Assembly (NCBI GenBank): GCA_002345025.1
Contig: DDUX01000057.1
Coordinates: forward strand, 1,470-65,469
Direction of reading: 5' to 3'
Source: Candidatus Accumulibacter iunctus
GTDB lineage: Bacteria > Pseudomonadota > Gammaproteobacteria > Burkholderiales > Rhodocyclaceae
Length of the DNA stretch: 64,000 bases
This document shows, piece by piece, positions 54,249-64,000 of this stretch. Each line of letters starts with the position of its first letter. The first letter of the stretch is position 1. Under the pieces are notes generated by a model. That model saw nothing but the letters and a program-made list of their open reading frames with translations. It did no database searches and had not been told where the DNA came from. Position numbers and translations under genes: made by a program.

Positions 54249-55416
54249 GGTCTACCTATCGCGCCAGCCGCTGGTCAACCGGCAGCGCCGGATCATCGGC
54301 ACCCGCCTGCTGCTGCATCTTGCGGCGGGCGACGGCATGCCGGCGGCAGTCATGGCGCTCGACTCGCTCGCCAGCGTGTGGCCGGCAGGCGGCAAGCCGC
54401 TGTTCGTGGGTTGCCCGGCTGCCGCCATCGATGCCCGCCTGCTCGACTGGTCGGCACCGGAGAACGCGACGATCGAGCTGCCGGCTGCAAGCCTGCTCGG
54501 CGAGCACGGCCCGGACCTGGTTGCTGCCATCCAGACTTGGCAACCATCGATCTGCCTTCATTTCGATCCGCAGGCTGCGCCCGCGCTGTCGCTTGGCCTG
54601 CAGTACCGCTTCATCGGCTTCGATACGCAGGCGCTGAGCAACGCCCAGCTCAAACTTCTCGCTGTACGCACCAAGACCCACGGCATGGGAATTGCCTTCC
54701 AGGTGCCGACGACGGCGGACTTTCACGCCAGCATGGATGCCGGCGTGACTGCCGCTGCCGGCTGGTTCTTCACATCGCCCAGCGGCATTCCTGCGAAAGC
54801 ACTCAGCGCCAGCCAAGCAAACATCATGCGCGTGCTCAACCTGGTGCGCAACAACGCCGAGATCCGGGAAATCGAAGCTGCGCTGAAGCAGGACGTGGCG
54901 ATCTCCTACAAGCTGCTGCGCTATATCAATTCGGCTGGGTTCGGGCTGTCCTGCGAGATCCAGTCGTTTCGCCATGCGGTGACGATGCTCGGCTACGACA
55001 AGCTCAACCGCTGGTTGTCGCTGCTTCTGGCGACGGCGAGCAAGGATCCGATGGCACCTGCCCTGATGCACACGGCGCTGGTCAGGGCTCGCTTGATCGA
55101 GTTGCTGGCGACGGGCCTGGTCGACAAGACGGAGTACGACAACCTGTTCATCACCGGCGCATTCTCACTACTCGATGCGCTGCTGGGTCTCGGCATGGAA
55201 CAGATTCTCGAGGCGATGCGTCTACCCGAGCCGATTTCCGACGCGCTGCTCGGCAATGGCGGGCGTTACCAGCCTTTCCTCGACCTGGCGCTGGCCAGCG
55301 AGGCCAACGACGGCAAGGCCATCGCCGAGCAGGCAGCGATGCTCGGACTGACGGCCACGCAGTTCAACAGCGCGCAGTTGCAGGCACTGGCGTTCGCCGA
55401 CGCGATGGAGTTCTAG
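54241..55416 (+). CDS. HDOD-domain signalling protein with degenerate EAL half
   Basis: 391 residues. The N-terminal 180 residues resemble an EAL domain (VYLSRQPLVNRQRRIIGTRLLL and onward), but the E-A/V-L catalytic signature and metal-binding residues are absent, so no phosphodiesterase activity is expected. Residues 195-390 form an HDOD domain (VLNLVRNNAEIREIEAALKQDVAISYKLLRYINSAGFGLSCEIQSFRHAVTMLGYDKLNRWLSLL). This YuxH-like architecture is common in betaproteobacterial signalling. It overlaps the reductase gene by eight bases, implying coupled translation. Confidence 0.9.
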   Translation: MNEVYLSRQPLVNRQRRIIGTRLLLHLAAGDGMPAAVMALDSLASVWPAGGKPLFVGCPAAAIDARLLDWSAPENATIELPAASLLGEHGPDLVAAIQTWQPSICLHFDPQAAPALSLGLQYRFIGFDTQALSNAQLKLLAVRTKTHGMGIAFQVPTTADFHASMDAGVTAAAGWFFTSPSGIPAKALSASQANIMRVLNLVRNNAEIREIEAALKQDVAISYKLLRYINSAGFGLSCEIQSFRHAVTMLGYDKLNRWLSLLLATASKDPMAPALMHTALVRARLIELLATGLVDKTEYDNLFITGAFSLLDALLGLGMEQILEAMRLPEPISDALLGNGGRYQPFLDLALASEANDGKAIAEQAAMLGLTATQFNSAQLQALAFADAMEF

Positions 55417-55508
55417 GCGCGCCGGCGGCGGTGCCCGAGGGGGCGGCGACTGCGGCCGGGAACGAAGGGCCGCCGCTAACATCGCTGGTGGTCAGCCGCG
55501 ACTGAAGG

Positions 55509-56219
<711 letters not shown>

Positions 56220-56237
56220 CCGCTTCCTTCGGGTCGC

Positions 56238-57005
56238 CTAACCACCGAGGTAGGCCTCGATGACTCGTGCGTCCTTCTGCACGATCGCCGGCACGTCCTC
56301 GCAGATCTTCTCGCCGTAGTCAAGCACCGCAACCCGGTCACAAAGTCCCATCACCAGCTTGACATCGTGCTCGATCAGCAAGACCGTCACGCCGTCGCGA
56401 CGAATGCCTTCCACCAGCACCCGCAATGCCTCGGTTTCGGTACCGTTCATCCCCGCCGCAGGCTCGTCGAGCGCCAGCAACTTGGGTTCCGTGGCGAGTG
56501 CGCGGGCAATCTCCAGCCGCCTCTGATCACCATAGGACAGGTACCGCGCATAGTCATGCGACCGTTCCTGAATCCCCACGTAGTGCAGCAGTTCGTCGGC
56601 GCGCCGGGCGATCGCCGCCTCTTCGGCGCGCGTCGCCGAGTTGCGGCTGATCGCACCAAAGACACCGGCGCGGGTGCGCAGGTGGCGCCCCACCATGACG
56701 TTCTCGATCGCCGTCATGTTGCCGAACAGGCGAATGTTCTGGAACGTCCGCGCAATGCCGACCTCGGCTGCCTTGTGCGGCGCATCGGCCTCGAGCTTGA
56801 CGCCATCGAAGACGAAATGACCGCCTTCGTTCCGGTACAGGCCGGTCAGGCAATTGAAGAAGGTTGTCTTGCCGGCGCCGTTCGGTCCGATCAGGCCGTA
56901 GATCTCGCCCCGATGGATGGTCAGGGAAACGTCATGCAGTGCCTTGACGCCGCCGAAGTGCTTGGCAACCTCATGCGCTGCGAGAAGTGTCTGCTGCTCT
57001 GCCAT
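56238..57005 (-). CDS. livG: branched-chain amino acid ABC transporter ATPase LivG
   Basis: 255 residues from the ATG at 57005. Walker A IGPNGAGKTTFFNCLTGLY, IARTFQNIRLFGNMTAIENVMVG, signature YLSYGDQRRLEIARALA, Walker B LLALDEPAAGMN. It pairs with LivF to power uptake. Two bases separate it from livM. Confidence 0.95.
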   Translation of the reverse strand: MAEQQTLLAAHEVAKHFGGVKALHDVSLTIHRGEIYGLIGPNGAGKTTFFNCLTGLYRNEGGHFVFDGVKLEADAPHKAAEVGIARTFQNIRLFGNMTAIENVMVGRHLRTRAGVFGAISRNSATRAEEAAIARRADELLHYVGIQERSHDYARYLSYGDQRRLEIARALATEPKLLALDEPAAGMNGTETEALRVLVEGIRRDGVTVLLIEHDVKLVMGLCDRVAVLDYGEKICEDVPAIVQKDARVIEAYLGG

Positions 57006-57007
57006 CC

Positions 57008-58084
57008 TCAGTCCGTCGCCTCGCTGAGTTCGCGACGGCGCAGCGACGACGGCCACAAGCCCGCTGGACGAAAACGCATCACGAGTACCAGAGCCAAACC
57101 GAAGACGAGCATGCGCAGGCTTTCGGGATCGATGATCATGCGTCCGAAGACGGCTTTCTGCAGCGGCTCGATCCCGTAGCGCAAGGCTTCCGGGAGCCCG
57201 GTGAGCAGGATCGCACCGAGAATCACGCCGGGAATGTGTCCCATGCCGCCGAGAACCACCATCGCGAGAATAGTGATCGATTCCATCAGCGAGAAGCTCT
57301 CCGGGCTGACGAAACCCTGCATGGCAGCGAAGACGCCACCGGCAATGCCACCGAACGAGGCACCCATGGCAAAGGCCAGCAACTTGATGTTTCGGGTGTT
57401 GATGCCGCAGGCCTTGGCTGCCACCTCGTCCTCACGGATCGCCTGCCAGGCTCTGCCGATACGCGAATTCTGCAGGCGGATGTTCACGACGATCACCAGT
57501 GCCGCCAGCGCGACGAGGAGGAAGTAGTACTTCTGCGGGCCGGAGAGTGTCACGCCGAAGATGGTACTGGTCTTGGCGAAGGAGAAATCGCCGATCCGGA
57601 TCGGGTCGATCAGGGTGATTCCCTGCGCACCGTTGGTGACGTTGATCGGCGCATTGAGGTTGTTCATGAAGATGCGGATGATCTCACCGAAGCCGAGCGT
57701 GACGATCGCCAGATAGTCGCCGCGCAATTTGAGCGTCGGCGCCCCCAGCAGGACGCCGAAGAGGCAGGCAACTGCCGCCCCGAAAGGCAGAATCACCCAG
57801 AACGGCAGGTGGATGCCGAAATGCGGCGACGCCAGCAACGCGTAGCAGTAAGCCCCCACGGCGTAGAAGGCAACATAGCCGAGGTCGAGCAGACCGGCAT
57901 AACCGACGACGATGTTCAGACCAAGCGCCAGGAAGACATAGAGAATCGCGAAGTTGGCGATGCGCACCCAGGCCTGGCCACCGAGGGCGGCGACAAAGGG
58001 TATGGCCAGCAGGACCGCCAGCAAAAGAAGAAATCCCAGCCAGTGTTGCATCCCGCGCGGACTGCGTCCGAACCGGCCGCTCAT
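57008..58084 (-). CDS. livM: branched-chain amino acid ABC transporter permease LivM
   Basis: 358 residues with about nine membrane helices. LivM features: ILYVFLALGLNIVVGYAGLLDLGYVAFYAVGAYCYALL, LRGDYLAIVTLGFGEIIRI, and the EAA-like loop AWQAIREDEVAAKACGINTRNIKLLAFAMGASFGGIAG. It overlaps livH by four bases (ATGA). Confidence 0.95.
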   Translation of the reverse strand: MSGRFGRSPRGMQHWLGFLLLLAVLLAIPFVAALGGQAWVRIANFAILYVFLALGLNIVVGYAGLLDLGYVAFYAVGAYCYALLASPHFGIHLPFWVILPFGAAVACLFGVLLGAPTLKLRGDYLAIVTLGFGEIIRIFMNNLNAPINVTNGAQGITLIDPIRIGDFSFAKTSTIFGVTLSGPQKYYFLLVALAALVIVVNIRLQNSRIGRAWQAIREDEVAAKACGINTRNIKLLAFAMGASFGGIAGGVFAAMQGFVSPESFSLMESITILAMVVLGGMGHIPGVILGAILLTGLPEALRYGIEPLQKAVFGRMIIDPESLRMLVFGLALVLVMRFRPAGLWPSSLRRRELSEATD

Positions 58085-59004
58085 GCCCGATCTCCGGTAC
58101 GCTCGCCAAAGAGTCCGGACGGACGGAACATCAACACGACAATGAGCACCATGAAGGCGAAGATGTCCTGGTAGTGGCTGCCCAGAAAATTGCCGGTAAG
58201 GTCACCGATGTAACCTGCGCCCAGGGCTTCGATGATTCCGAGCAGCAGGCCGCCCGCCATGGCACCAGCCATGTTGCCGATACCACCGAGCACGGCCGCC
58301 GTAAAGGCCTTCAGGCCCAACATGAAACCCATCTGGTAATGCGCGATCTCGTAGTACGAACCGACCATGCAGCCAGCAAGCGCACCAAGAGCCGAGCCGA
58401 TGATGAAGGCCATGGCGATCACACGATCGATGTCAACACCCATCAGCTGCGCGACGTGCTGGTTCTGCGCCGTCGCCCGCATCGCCATTCCCATGCGGGT
58501 ACGCTGCACGAGATAGGTCAGTCCGATCATCACCAGCGCCGCGAGGACGACGATCGCCACCTGCACATTGGTGAAGCTGGCGCCAGCGACCTCGTAGATC
58601 TGCTTTTCGATCATCGGTGGAAAGGTGATGTAGTTGCGGCCCCAGATGATCATCGCAACGTTCTGCAGGACGATCGACATGCCTATCGCCGTGATCAGCG
58701 GCGTCAGTCGCGGTGCATGGCGCAACGGACGATAGGCAACGCGTTCGAGGCCCCAACCAAGGACCATGCACGCCACGACCGCAATCAGCAGGCCGACGGA
58801 GAGGATCAGCAGCGGCGGCATCCCGCTTCCGGCAAGGGAGACGATGATGGTGAACGCCACCATCGTGCCGATCATCACGACTTCACCATGGGCAAAGTTG
58901 ATCAGGCCGATGATGCCGTATACCATCGTGTAACCGAGCGCGACGAGTGCGTAGACGGCACCGAGCGTCAGGCCGTTGATCAGCTGCTGCAGTAGAGTGT
59001 CCAT
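58081..59004 (-). CDS. livH: branched-chain amino acid ABC transporter permease LivH
   Basis: 307 residues from the ATG at 59004. LivH features: LLQQLINGLTLGAVYALVALGYTMVYGIIGLINFAHGEVVMIG, the loop GMAMRATAQNQHVAQLMGVDIDRVIAMAFIIGSALGALAG, and GFMLGLKAFTAAVLGGIGNMAGAMAGG. With LivM it forms the membrane channel. It is separated from livK by 172 bases containing a hairpin. Confidence 0.95.
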   Translation of the reverse strand: MDTLLQQLINGLTLGAVYALVALGYTMVYGIIGLINFAHGEVVMIGTMVAFTIIVSLAGSGMPPLLILSVGLLIAVVACMVLGWGLERVAYRPLRHAPRLTPLITAIGMSIVLQNVAMIIWGRNYITFPPMIEKQIYEVAGASFTNVQVAIVVLAALVMIGLTYLVQRTRMGMAMRATAQNQHVAQLMGVDIDRVIAMAFIIGSALGALAGCMVGSYYEIAHYQMGFMLGLKAFTAAVLGGIGNMAGAMAGGLLLGIIEALGAGYIGDLTGNFLGSHYQDIFAFMVLIVVLMFRPSGLFGERTGDRA

Positions 59005-59123
59005 GGTCAGGCTTTCCGCAACGAGGCGCTTTGGGCGAACCGGAGTATCCGACTCATGGAACCAGAGCCCGGCGACCCGGGAATTCCTTCCGGGACCGCC
59101 GAGCAACCGCGGACACAGCTACG

Positions 59124-59157
59124 CAGAGAGGGAGTGGCATTCGCCATTCCCTCTCTG
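59124..59157 (-). promoter_or_regulatory. intercistronic hairpin between livK and livH
   Basis: A near-perfect inverted repeat (CAGAGAGGGA and GTGGC against GCCAT and TCCCTCTCTG, loop about four bases) lies 20 bases after the livK stop. No T-run follows on the minus strand, so it probably protects livK mRNA or causes partial termination, giving more binding protein than permease. Confidence 0.55.
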
Positions 59158-59176
59158 CCGGTTTGCCCGGCGGCCC

Positions 59177-60457
59177 TTACTTCTTGGCTTCCGGAGCTGC
59201 AGCCGGTGCGGCGGCGGGTGCGGCGGCGGGTGCCGCTGCAGGCGCCGGAGCAGCCGCCACGGTGCCACCCTCGGACTTCAGGGTAACCAGCTTGCCGTCC
59301 TTGATCTCGAAGACGGTGATGGCGCCGTTCTTGATGTCACCCTTTTCGTCGAACTCAACCTTGCCGGTAACGCCATCGTACGAGGTCTTGCCGACTTCCG
59401 GCAGATACTTGACCGGATCGACGGAATTGGCACGCTTCATCGCGTCAATCAGAACCATCACCGCATCGTAGCTGTACGGCGAATAGATCTGAATCTGGCC
59501 GTACTTCTTCGTGAAGTCCTCGACGAACTTCTGACCATTCGGCAGCTTGTCAACCGGCAGTCCGGCCTGCGTGCAGATGACGCCTTCCGAAGCGGCAGCG
59601 GCGAGCTTGATCAGTTCCGGCGAGCAACCGCCGTCACCGGTGGTGAACTTCGCCTTGATACCGAGTTCCTTGATCTGCTTGAGCATCGGGCCGCCGATCG
59701 CGTCCATGCCGCCAAGGAAGATCACGTCAGGATTCTTGGCTTTGATCTTGGTCAGGATCGCCTTGAAATCGGTCGCCTTGTCGGTGGTGAACTCGCGCGC
59801 GACGATGGTGGCACCTGCCGCCTTGGCAGCCTTCTCGACCTCGTCGGCCAAGCCCTGGCCATAGGCGGTCCGGTCGTCGATGATCGCAACCTTCTTCGCA
59901 CCCATGTCCTTGACGGCGTAGGTACCGACCACCGAACCCTGCTGGATGTCGTTGGCCATGACGCGGAAGGTCGTATTGAATCCCTGTTGCGTGTACTTGG
60001 GATTGGTTGCCGAGGGTGAAATCTGCGGCAGACCCGCCTGGTTGTAGATCGCCGAAGCCGGGATCGTCGTACCCGAGTTGAGGTGCCCGACGACACCGGC
60101 GACTTTCGCGTCGACCAGCTTCTGGGCAACCACCGTGCCGGTCTTCGGATCGGCCTGATCATCCTCGCCGAGCAGTTCGAACTTGACGAGCTTGCCGTCG
60201 ATCTCGAGCTTCTTGGCGTTGGCATCGTCAACGGCCAGACGGGCACCGTTCTCGTTGTCCTTGCCAAGGTGGGCGATCGGCCCGGTCAGCGGGGCGACGT
60301 GGCCGATCTTGACGACGATTTCCGGCTTCGGCGCCGGTGCCGGTGCAGCGGCGGGTGCGGGAGCAGCGGCCTTGGGTTCCTCCTTCTTCCCGCAGCCGAT
60401 CATCGCCACAGAGGCGGCCAGAACTATCAGTACACCAGGAATGCGTGCGTCTTTCAT
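59177..60457 (-). CDS. livK: branched-chain amino acid ABC transporter substrate-binding lipoprotein LivK
   Basis: 426 residues. A lipoprotein signal (VLIVLAASVAMIGCGKKEE, cysteine 22) is followed by an alanine/proline linker and a type I periplasmic-binding fold: VVKIGHVAPLTGPIAHLGKDNENGARLAVDDAN, VAGVVGHLNSGTTIPASAIYNQAGLPQISPSATNP, FRVMANDIQQGSVVG. A second alanine/proline tail of about 30 residues with PAAA repeats ends the protein, which is unusual for LivK. The promoter lies at 60504-60532. Confidence 0.93.
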   Translation of the reverse strand: MKDARIPGVLIVLAASVAMIGCGKKEEPKAAAPAPAAAPAPAPKPEIVVKIGHVAPLTGPIAHLGKDNENGARLAVDDANAKKLEIDGKLVKFELLGEDDQADPKTGTVVAQKLVDAKVAGVVGHLNSGTTIPASAIYNQAGLPQISPSATNPKYTQQGFNTTFRVMANDIQQGSVVGTYAVKDMGAKKVAIIDDRTAYGQGLADEVEKAAKAAGATIVAREFTTDKATDFKAILTKIKAKNPDVIFLGGMDAIGGPMLKQIKELGIKAKFTTGDGGCSPELIKLAAAASEGVICTQAGLPVDKLPNGQKFVEDFTKKYGQIQIYSPYSYDAVMVLIDAMKRANSVDPVKYLPEVGKTSYDGVTGKVEFDEKGDIKNGAITVFEIKDGKLVTLKSEGGTVAAAPAPAAAPAAAPAAAPAAAPEAKK

Positions 60458-60503
60458 GGGTTCATCTCCAGTATGGTCTTCTTACGGGGCCAGCAAACGC
60501 GCG

Positions 60504-60532
60504 ATTGTCCAAGCCCATCAGGAACTTGTCAA
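60504..60532 (-). promoter_or_regulatory. sigma-70 promoter of the liv operon
   Basis: On the minus strand a perfect TTGACA (60527-60532) and GACAAT (60504-60509) are 17 bases apart. Transcription would start near 60498, leaving a leader of about 40 bases with a GGAGATG ribosome-binding site before the livK ATG at 60457. Confidence 0.7.
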
Positions 60533-60585
60533 CCGGCATATCGCTGCCAGCAACGGTGTGTCGCCCGTCATTGGCGCTGCAGAAA

Positions 60586-60609
60586 CGAAAAACCGGCGCC
60601 GGGCCGGTT
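60586..60609 (-). terminator. rho-independent terminator of the cytochrome c gene
   Basis: On the minus strand a 7-base stem (AACCGGC/GCCGGTT) with a five-base loop is followed by a run of Ts. It lies 19 bases after the cytochrome stop and separates that gene from the liv promoter. Confidence 0.75.
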
Positions 60610-60627
60610 CTCCTGCTGCCTCAGGCC

Positions 60628-60933
60628 TCACTTCAGGCTGAGAATCCACTTGACGAGCTTGTTGGCTTCGGCGGGGGTGACGGACGGATTCGGCGGCATC
60701 GGCACCGGACCCCAGACCCCCTTGCCGCCCTTGATCACCTTCTCGGCGAGCATGGCTTCATCCTTCGCCGTGTACTTCTTGGCCACATCCTTGTACGACG
60801 GACCAACCACCTTCTTGTCCACCTGGTGACACGACAGGCAGTTCTTGGACTTGGCCAGGGCCTCATCCGCCTGGACAGCACCAGCAGACATCACACCAGC
60901 AGCCGCCAGCAGGCACGCGTAAATCGCTTTCAT
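60628..60933 (-). CDS. class I cytochrome c (c551/c552-like)
   Basis: 101 residues from the ATG at 60933. A Sec signal peptide (MKAIYACLLAAAGVMSAGAVQA) is followed by a single heme site KNCLSCHQVDKKVVGPSYKDVAKKY, and the distal methionine is in VWGPVPMPPNPSVTPAEANKLVKWILSL. This is a small soluble periplasmic electron carrier of the c551/c552 type. It has its own promoter and terminator, so it is monocistronic. Confidence 0.95.
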   Translation of the reverse strand: MKAIYACLLAAAGVMSAGAVQADEALAKSKNCLSCHQVDKKVVGPSYKDVAKKYTAKDEAMLAEKVIKGGKGVWGPVPMPPNPSVTPAEANKLVKWILSLK

Positions 60934-60972
60934 GCTCACACTCCGTTCAGGTAAAGGGTTTGACACGCTCCG

Positions 60973-61000
60973 ATATTATTTCAGTTTGCCCCGCTTGCAA
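60973..61000 (-). promoter_or_regulatory. sigma-70 promoter of the cytochrome c gene
   Basis: TTGCAA (60995-61000) and TAATAT (60973-60978) on the minus strand are 16 bases apart, placing the start near 60967, about 34 bases before the ATG at 60933. Confidence 0.55.
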
Positions 61001-61147
61001 AGCCTCGCGACCCGGCCGAGACCGATGCCGGGGCAGCGCGCTGCGGACCTGTACCAAGCAACGCGCCTCGCTGCCTCGCGTTGACCGCGCCGGCATGAGC
61101 GATCGCGGCGACCCCCCGGGCGACCACGGCATCCCGGGGGCCCGTCG

Positions 61148-63004
61148 TCAGGCGCCGCGCAGCCGGCTGAGATCGCGCACGGCGCCGGTTGCCGCCGAGG
61201 TGGCCATCAGCGCGTAGGCCTGCAGCGCACGCGAAACGAAGCGCGCGCGGGCAGCCGCCGGTTGCCAAGCGGAGTCGCCGCGGGCATCCATCGCCGCCCG
61301 TCGCCTCACCAACTCGGCGTCAGCGATGGCGAGATGGATGCGACGTCCGGGAATGTCGATCTCGATCAGGTCACCCTCTTCGACGAGGCCGATCGCCCCC
61401 CCCTCGGCCGCCTCCGGCGAGACATGCCCGATCGACAGGCCCGAGGTGCCGCCGGAAAAGCGGCCGTCGGTCAGCAGGGCGCAGGACTTGCCCAGCCCCT
61501 TCGACTTGAGGTAGGACGTCGGGTAGAGCATTTCCTGCATGCCCGGGCCGCCCTTCGGCCCTTCGTAGCGAATCACCACCACCTCTCCCGCCTGCACCTG
61601 ATCACCGAGGATCGCCTGCACCGCGTCGTCCTGGCTTTCGAAGACGCGCGCCCGCCCGCTGAACACCCAGATGCTGGCGTCCACACCGGCAGTCTTGACG
61701 ATGCAGCCGTCGCTGGCGATATTGCCGTAGAGAACGGCGAGGCCGCCATCCTCCGAATAGGCGTTGGCGCGGTTGCGGATGCAGCCGCCAGCGCGGTCGA
61801 GGTCGAGTTCAGGGTAACGACGGTTCTGCGAGAACGCCGTCTGCGTCGGAATGCCGCCCGGCGCCGCCCGGTAGAACTCGTTCACCGCCGCCTCCCGCGC
61901 GCGCAGTACGTCCCAGCGATCGATCGCTTCGCCGAGCGTCGCCGCATGCACCGTCGGCACTTCCCGGTGGATCAGGCCAGCGCGATCGAGCTCGCCGAGA
62001 ATCGCGAAGATGCCGCCGGCACGGTGCACGTCCTCCATGTGGTAGTCCGGCGTCGCCGGTGCCACCTTGGCCAGACAGGGTACCCGGCGCGAGATGCGGT
62101 CGATGTCGTCCATCGTGAAGTCGATGCCACCTTCCTGCGCCGCGGCGAGAATGTGCAGCACGGTGTTCGTCGAGCCGCCCATCGACACGTCAAGCGCCAT
62201 GGCGTTCTCGAAAGCGGCGAAGTTGCCGATCGAGCGTGGCAGGACCGAAGCGTCGTCGTGCTCGTAGTAACGCCGGCAGAGCTCGACGATCTGCCGACCG
62301 GCCTGGAGAAACAGCCCGCGACGATCGGCATGGGTGGCCAGCAGGCTACCGTTGCCGGGCAGCGAGAAACCAAGCGCCTCGGTGAGGCAGTTCATCGAGT
62401 TGGCGGTGAACATGCCCGAACAGGAACCGCAGGTCGGGCATGCCGAGCGCTCGAAGGCCTCGACCTCGGCGTCGGAGCAGTTGCTGTCGCCGCCCTTGAC
62501 CATCGCGTCGACGAGGTCGATCGCCACCACCTTGCCGCCCCATTGCACCTTGCCTGCCTCCATCGGGCCACCGGAGACGAAGATCGTCGGGATGTTCACG
62601 CGCATCGCCGCCATCAGCATGCCGGGAGTGATCTTGTCGCAGTTCGAGATGCACACCATGGCGTCGGCGCAGTGGGCATTGACCATGTACTCGACCGAGT
62701 CGGCGATCAGGTCACGTGAGGGCAGCGAGTAGAGCATGCCGTCGTGCCCCATGGCGATGCCGTCGTCAATCGCTATGGTATTGAATTCCTTCGCCACGCC
62801 GCCGGCGGCCTCGATCTCGCGTGCGACCAGCTGCCCGAGATCCTTGAGGTGTACATGCCCCGGAACGAACTGCGTGAAGGAGTTGACGACGGCGATGATC
62901 GGCTTTCCGAAATCGCCATCGACCATGCCGGTGGCACGCCAGAGGGCGCGCGCGCCGGCCATGTTGCGGCCGTGCGTCGAGGTGCGGGAACGATAGTGTG
63001 GCAT
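61148..63004 (-). CDS. ilvD: dihydroxy-acid dehydratase
   Basis: 618 residues. An Fe-S enzyme of valine, leucine and isoleucine synthesis. Landmarks: [88 protein letters not shown] with cluster cysteines, [20 protein letters not shown], and [25 protein letters not shown]. Its start overlaps the upstream region of lgt on the other strand. It is close to the liv uptake operon, so synthesis and uptake of branched-chain amino acids are neighbours. Confidence 0.97.
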   Translation of the reverse strand: MPHYRSRTSTHGRNMAGARALWRATGMVDGDFGKPIIAVVNSFTQFVPGHVHLKDLGQLVAREIEAAGGVAKEFNTIAIDDGIAMGHDGMLYSLPSRDLIADSVEYMVNAHCADAMVCISNCDKITPGMLMAAMRVNIPTIFVSGGPMEAGKVQWGGKVVAIDLVDAMVKGGDSNCSDAEVEAFERSACPTCGSCSGMFTANSMNCLTEALGFSLPGNGSLLATHADRRGLFLQAGRQIVELCRRYYEHDDASVLPRSIGNFAAFENAMALDVSMGGSTNTVLHILAAAQEGGIDFTMDDIDRISRRVPCLAKVAPATPDYHMEDVHRAGGIFAILGELDRAGLIHREVPTVHAATLGEAIDRWDVLRAREAAVNEFYRAAPGGIPTQTAFSQNRRYPELDLDRAGGCIRNRANAYSEDGGLAVLYGNIASDGCIVKTAGVDASIWVFSGRARVFESQDDAVQAILGDQVQAGEVVVIRYEGPKGGPGMQEMLYPTSYLKSKGLGKSCALLTDGRFSGGTSGLSIGHVSPEAAEGGAIGLVEEGDLIEIDIPGRRIHLAIADAELVRRRAAMDARGDSAWQPAAARARFVSRALQAYALMATSAATGAVRDLSRLRGA

Positions 63005-63087
63005 CGCGGATCTCCATTCGGGAACCCGCCTCGAAGCGACGGGCTATAATGCTGATTCTATCCGAAAGGCCCCGGGGTGTTGGCATC

Positions 63088-63885
63088 GTGTTGATCCATC
63101 CGCAGTTCGACCCAGTCGCCGTGTCGCTCGGCCCGCTGAGTGTGCACTGGTACGGGCTGATGTATCTGCTCGCCTTTCTCCAGTTCTGGTGGCTCGGCAA
63201 GTACCGGCTGCAGCACCAGCCACAGTTCGCCCGTTCGGGCTGGACCGCGCAGCAACTCGACGACCTGCTGTTCTATGGGGTTCTCGGCGTGATCGTCGGC
63301 GGCCGTCTCGGGCAGGTCCTGTTCTACGAGCCCGGCTACTACCTGAGCGAGCCGCTGCAGATCCTGGCGGTCTGGCGTGGCGGCATGTCCTTTCATGGCG
63401 GTCTGCTTGGCGTGCTGCTGGCAATGGCGCTCTACGCGCACAGAAGTGGTCGCCGCTGGCTCGAGATCACCGACTTCATCGCCCCACTGGTGCCGCTCGG
63501 ACTCGCCGCCGGACGCGTCGGCAACTTCATCAACGGCGAGTTGTGGGGCCGTGCCGCTGACCCCTCGCTGCCCTGGGCAATGGTTTTCCCGGCGGTGGAC
63601 GAATTGCCGCGCCATCCCTCACAGCTCTATCAGGCCGGGCTCGAAGGCCTCGTGCTGTTCGTCGTGCTCTGGCTGTACGCCCGCACCGAACGACCACGCG
63701 GCGCCGTTTCGGGCGCCTTTCTCGTCGGTTACGGAATCCTGCGCTGGATCGCCGAGTATTTCCGCTCGCCGGACGCAGGAATCTTCGGCTTTTCCCACAC
63801 CGTCAGCATGGGGCAGTGGCTGTCGCTGCCGATGATTGCTGTCGGCATCATGTTCATCGTCACCGCGGGCCGCCGGCGCACCTGA
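63088..63885 (+). CDS. lgt: phosphatidylglycerol--prolipoprotein diacylglyceryl transferase
   Basis: 265 residues. It attaches diacylglycerol to lipobox cysteines at the inner membrane. Seven hydrophobic helices; signature segments [66 protein letters not shown] (the core lgt signature), and [12 protein letters not shown]. The family N-terminus ([22 protein letters not shown]) points to the GTG at 63088 or the next-codon TTG. A TATAAT at 63045-63050 overlaps the earlier ATG at 63049 and may be the -10 box. Confidence 0.94.
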   Translation: MLIHPQFDPVAVSLGPLSVHWYGLMYLLAFLQFWWLGKYRLQHQPQFARSGWTAQQLDDLLFYGVLGVIVGGRLGQVLFYEPGYYLSEPLQILAVWRGGMSFHGGLLGVLLAMALYAHRSGRRWLEITDFIAPLVPLGLAAGRVGNFINGELWGRAADPSLPWAMVFPAVDELPRHPSQLYQAGLEGLVLFVVLWLYARTERPRGAVSGAFLVGYGILRWIAEYFRSPDAGIFGFSHTVSMGQWLSLPMIAVGIMFIVTAGRRRT

Positions 63886-63932
63886 GCCGCTGCGCTGCTG
63901 CGCCGCCGGGCCACGCGGCCAAGGAGAATGAA

Positions 63933-64000
63933 ATGACAGAAGGCATTGTTGTCCGGGGACTGCGCCGTGTGCGCACACTGCTCGGTGAGACCGGCGCGTC
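63933..64000 (+). CDS. unidentified protein, first codons only
   Basis: An ATG at 63933 with AAGGAGA upstream opens a frame of 22 codons (MTEGIVVRGLRRVRTLLGETGA) that runs off the window. Nothing can be said about function. Confidence 0.5.
   Translation, partial: MTEGIVVRGLRRVRTLLGETGA

Noticed and set aside
61113..61140. Hairpin CCCCCGGG/CCCGGGGG after ilvD as a terminator
   Set aside because: The stem is strong, but the loop is 12 bases and no T-run follows on the minus strand, so a terminator call is not supported.
63045..63050. TATAAT as a definite lgt promoter
   Set aside because: The -10 is perfect, but no acceptable -35 lies 16-18 bases upstream. It is mentioned only in support of the later start codon.

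Overview
This window is high-GC chromosomal DNA from a betaproteobacterium. The best guess is the Rhodocyclales, possibly the Candidatus Accumulibacter lineage. That is an inference from PEP-CTERM surface proteins with sigma-54-type promoters, a complete pilGHIJ-chpA twitching cluster, pilTU beside proC/yggS, a hydrophobic amino-acid ABC operon and protein-level resemblance. No rRNA or tRNA gene was seen to settle it.

The first 13-14 kb is an accessory region. It starts with the 3' part of an IS66 transposase (1-960). Next come a three-gene toxin-antitoxin-type operon (1030-2068, minus strand), an AbrB/FtsZ-like chimeric remnant (2111-2599), and an adaptation-only CRISPR module ordered cas2-cas1-cas2 (2877-4491) with no array and no effector genes. 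The end of the second cas2 and its downstream DNA are duplicated at 5618-6030, and a VapBC-type pair lies between the copies. A peroxiredoxin/GST/MAPEG set, a Uma2-family gene, a 5'-truncated PEP-CTERM gene, an SPFH membrane protein, an Ada-like regulator/methyltransferase, a collapsed EamA transporter remnant, a DUF1439 lipoprotein-like gene, a 168-bp palindromic element and a VOC protein follow.

From 14 to 31.5 kb there are two intact PEP-CTERM genes, both with candidate sigma-54 promoters. Between them is a divergent LysR versus DODA/pirin/flavodoxin cluster. Then come a DUF4124 protein, a class II aldolase, cutA, dsbD, a beta-helix protein, kup, a CorA-family transporter, and the overlapping thiD-thiE-hemL operon. 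A rubredoxin gene follows.

From 31.8 to 50.6 kb the layout resembles the Pseudomonas pil/pyr neighbourhood: pilG-pilH-pilI-pilJ-chpA (type IV pilus chemosensory system), phrB, then yqgE-ruvX-pyrR-pyrB-pyrC'. The PyrC-like protein lacks metal-binding histidines and is probably a structural partner of aspartate transcarbamoylase. Next are yggS-proC-yggT-yggU on the minus strand and the retraction motors pilT and pilU.

The last 13 kb holds rlmL-like, hemJ and an NAD-dependent epimerase-like gene (minus strand), a ferredoxin-reductase fusion coupled to an HDOD protein, the livK-livH-livM-livG-livF branched-chain amino-acid uptake operon, a small cytochrome c, ilvD, lgt and the first codons of an unidentified gene. 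Apart from the accessory 14 kb, the genes are tightly packed housekeeping operons.
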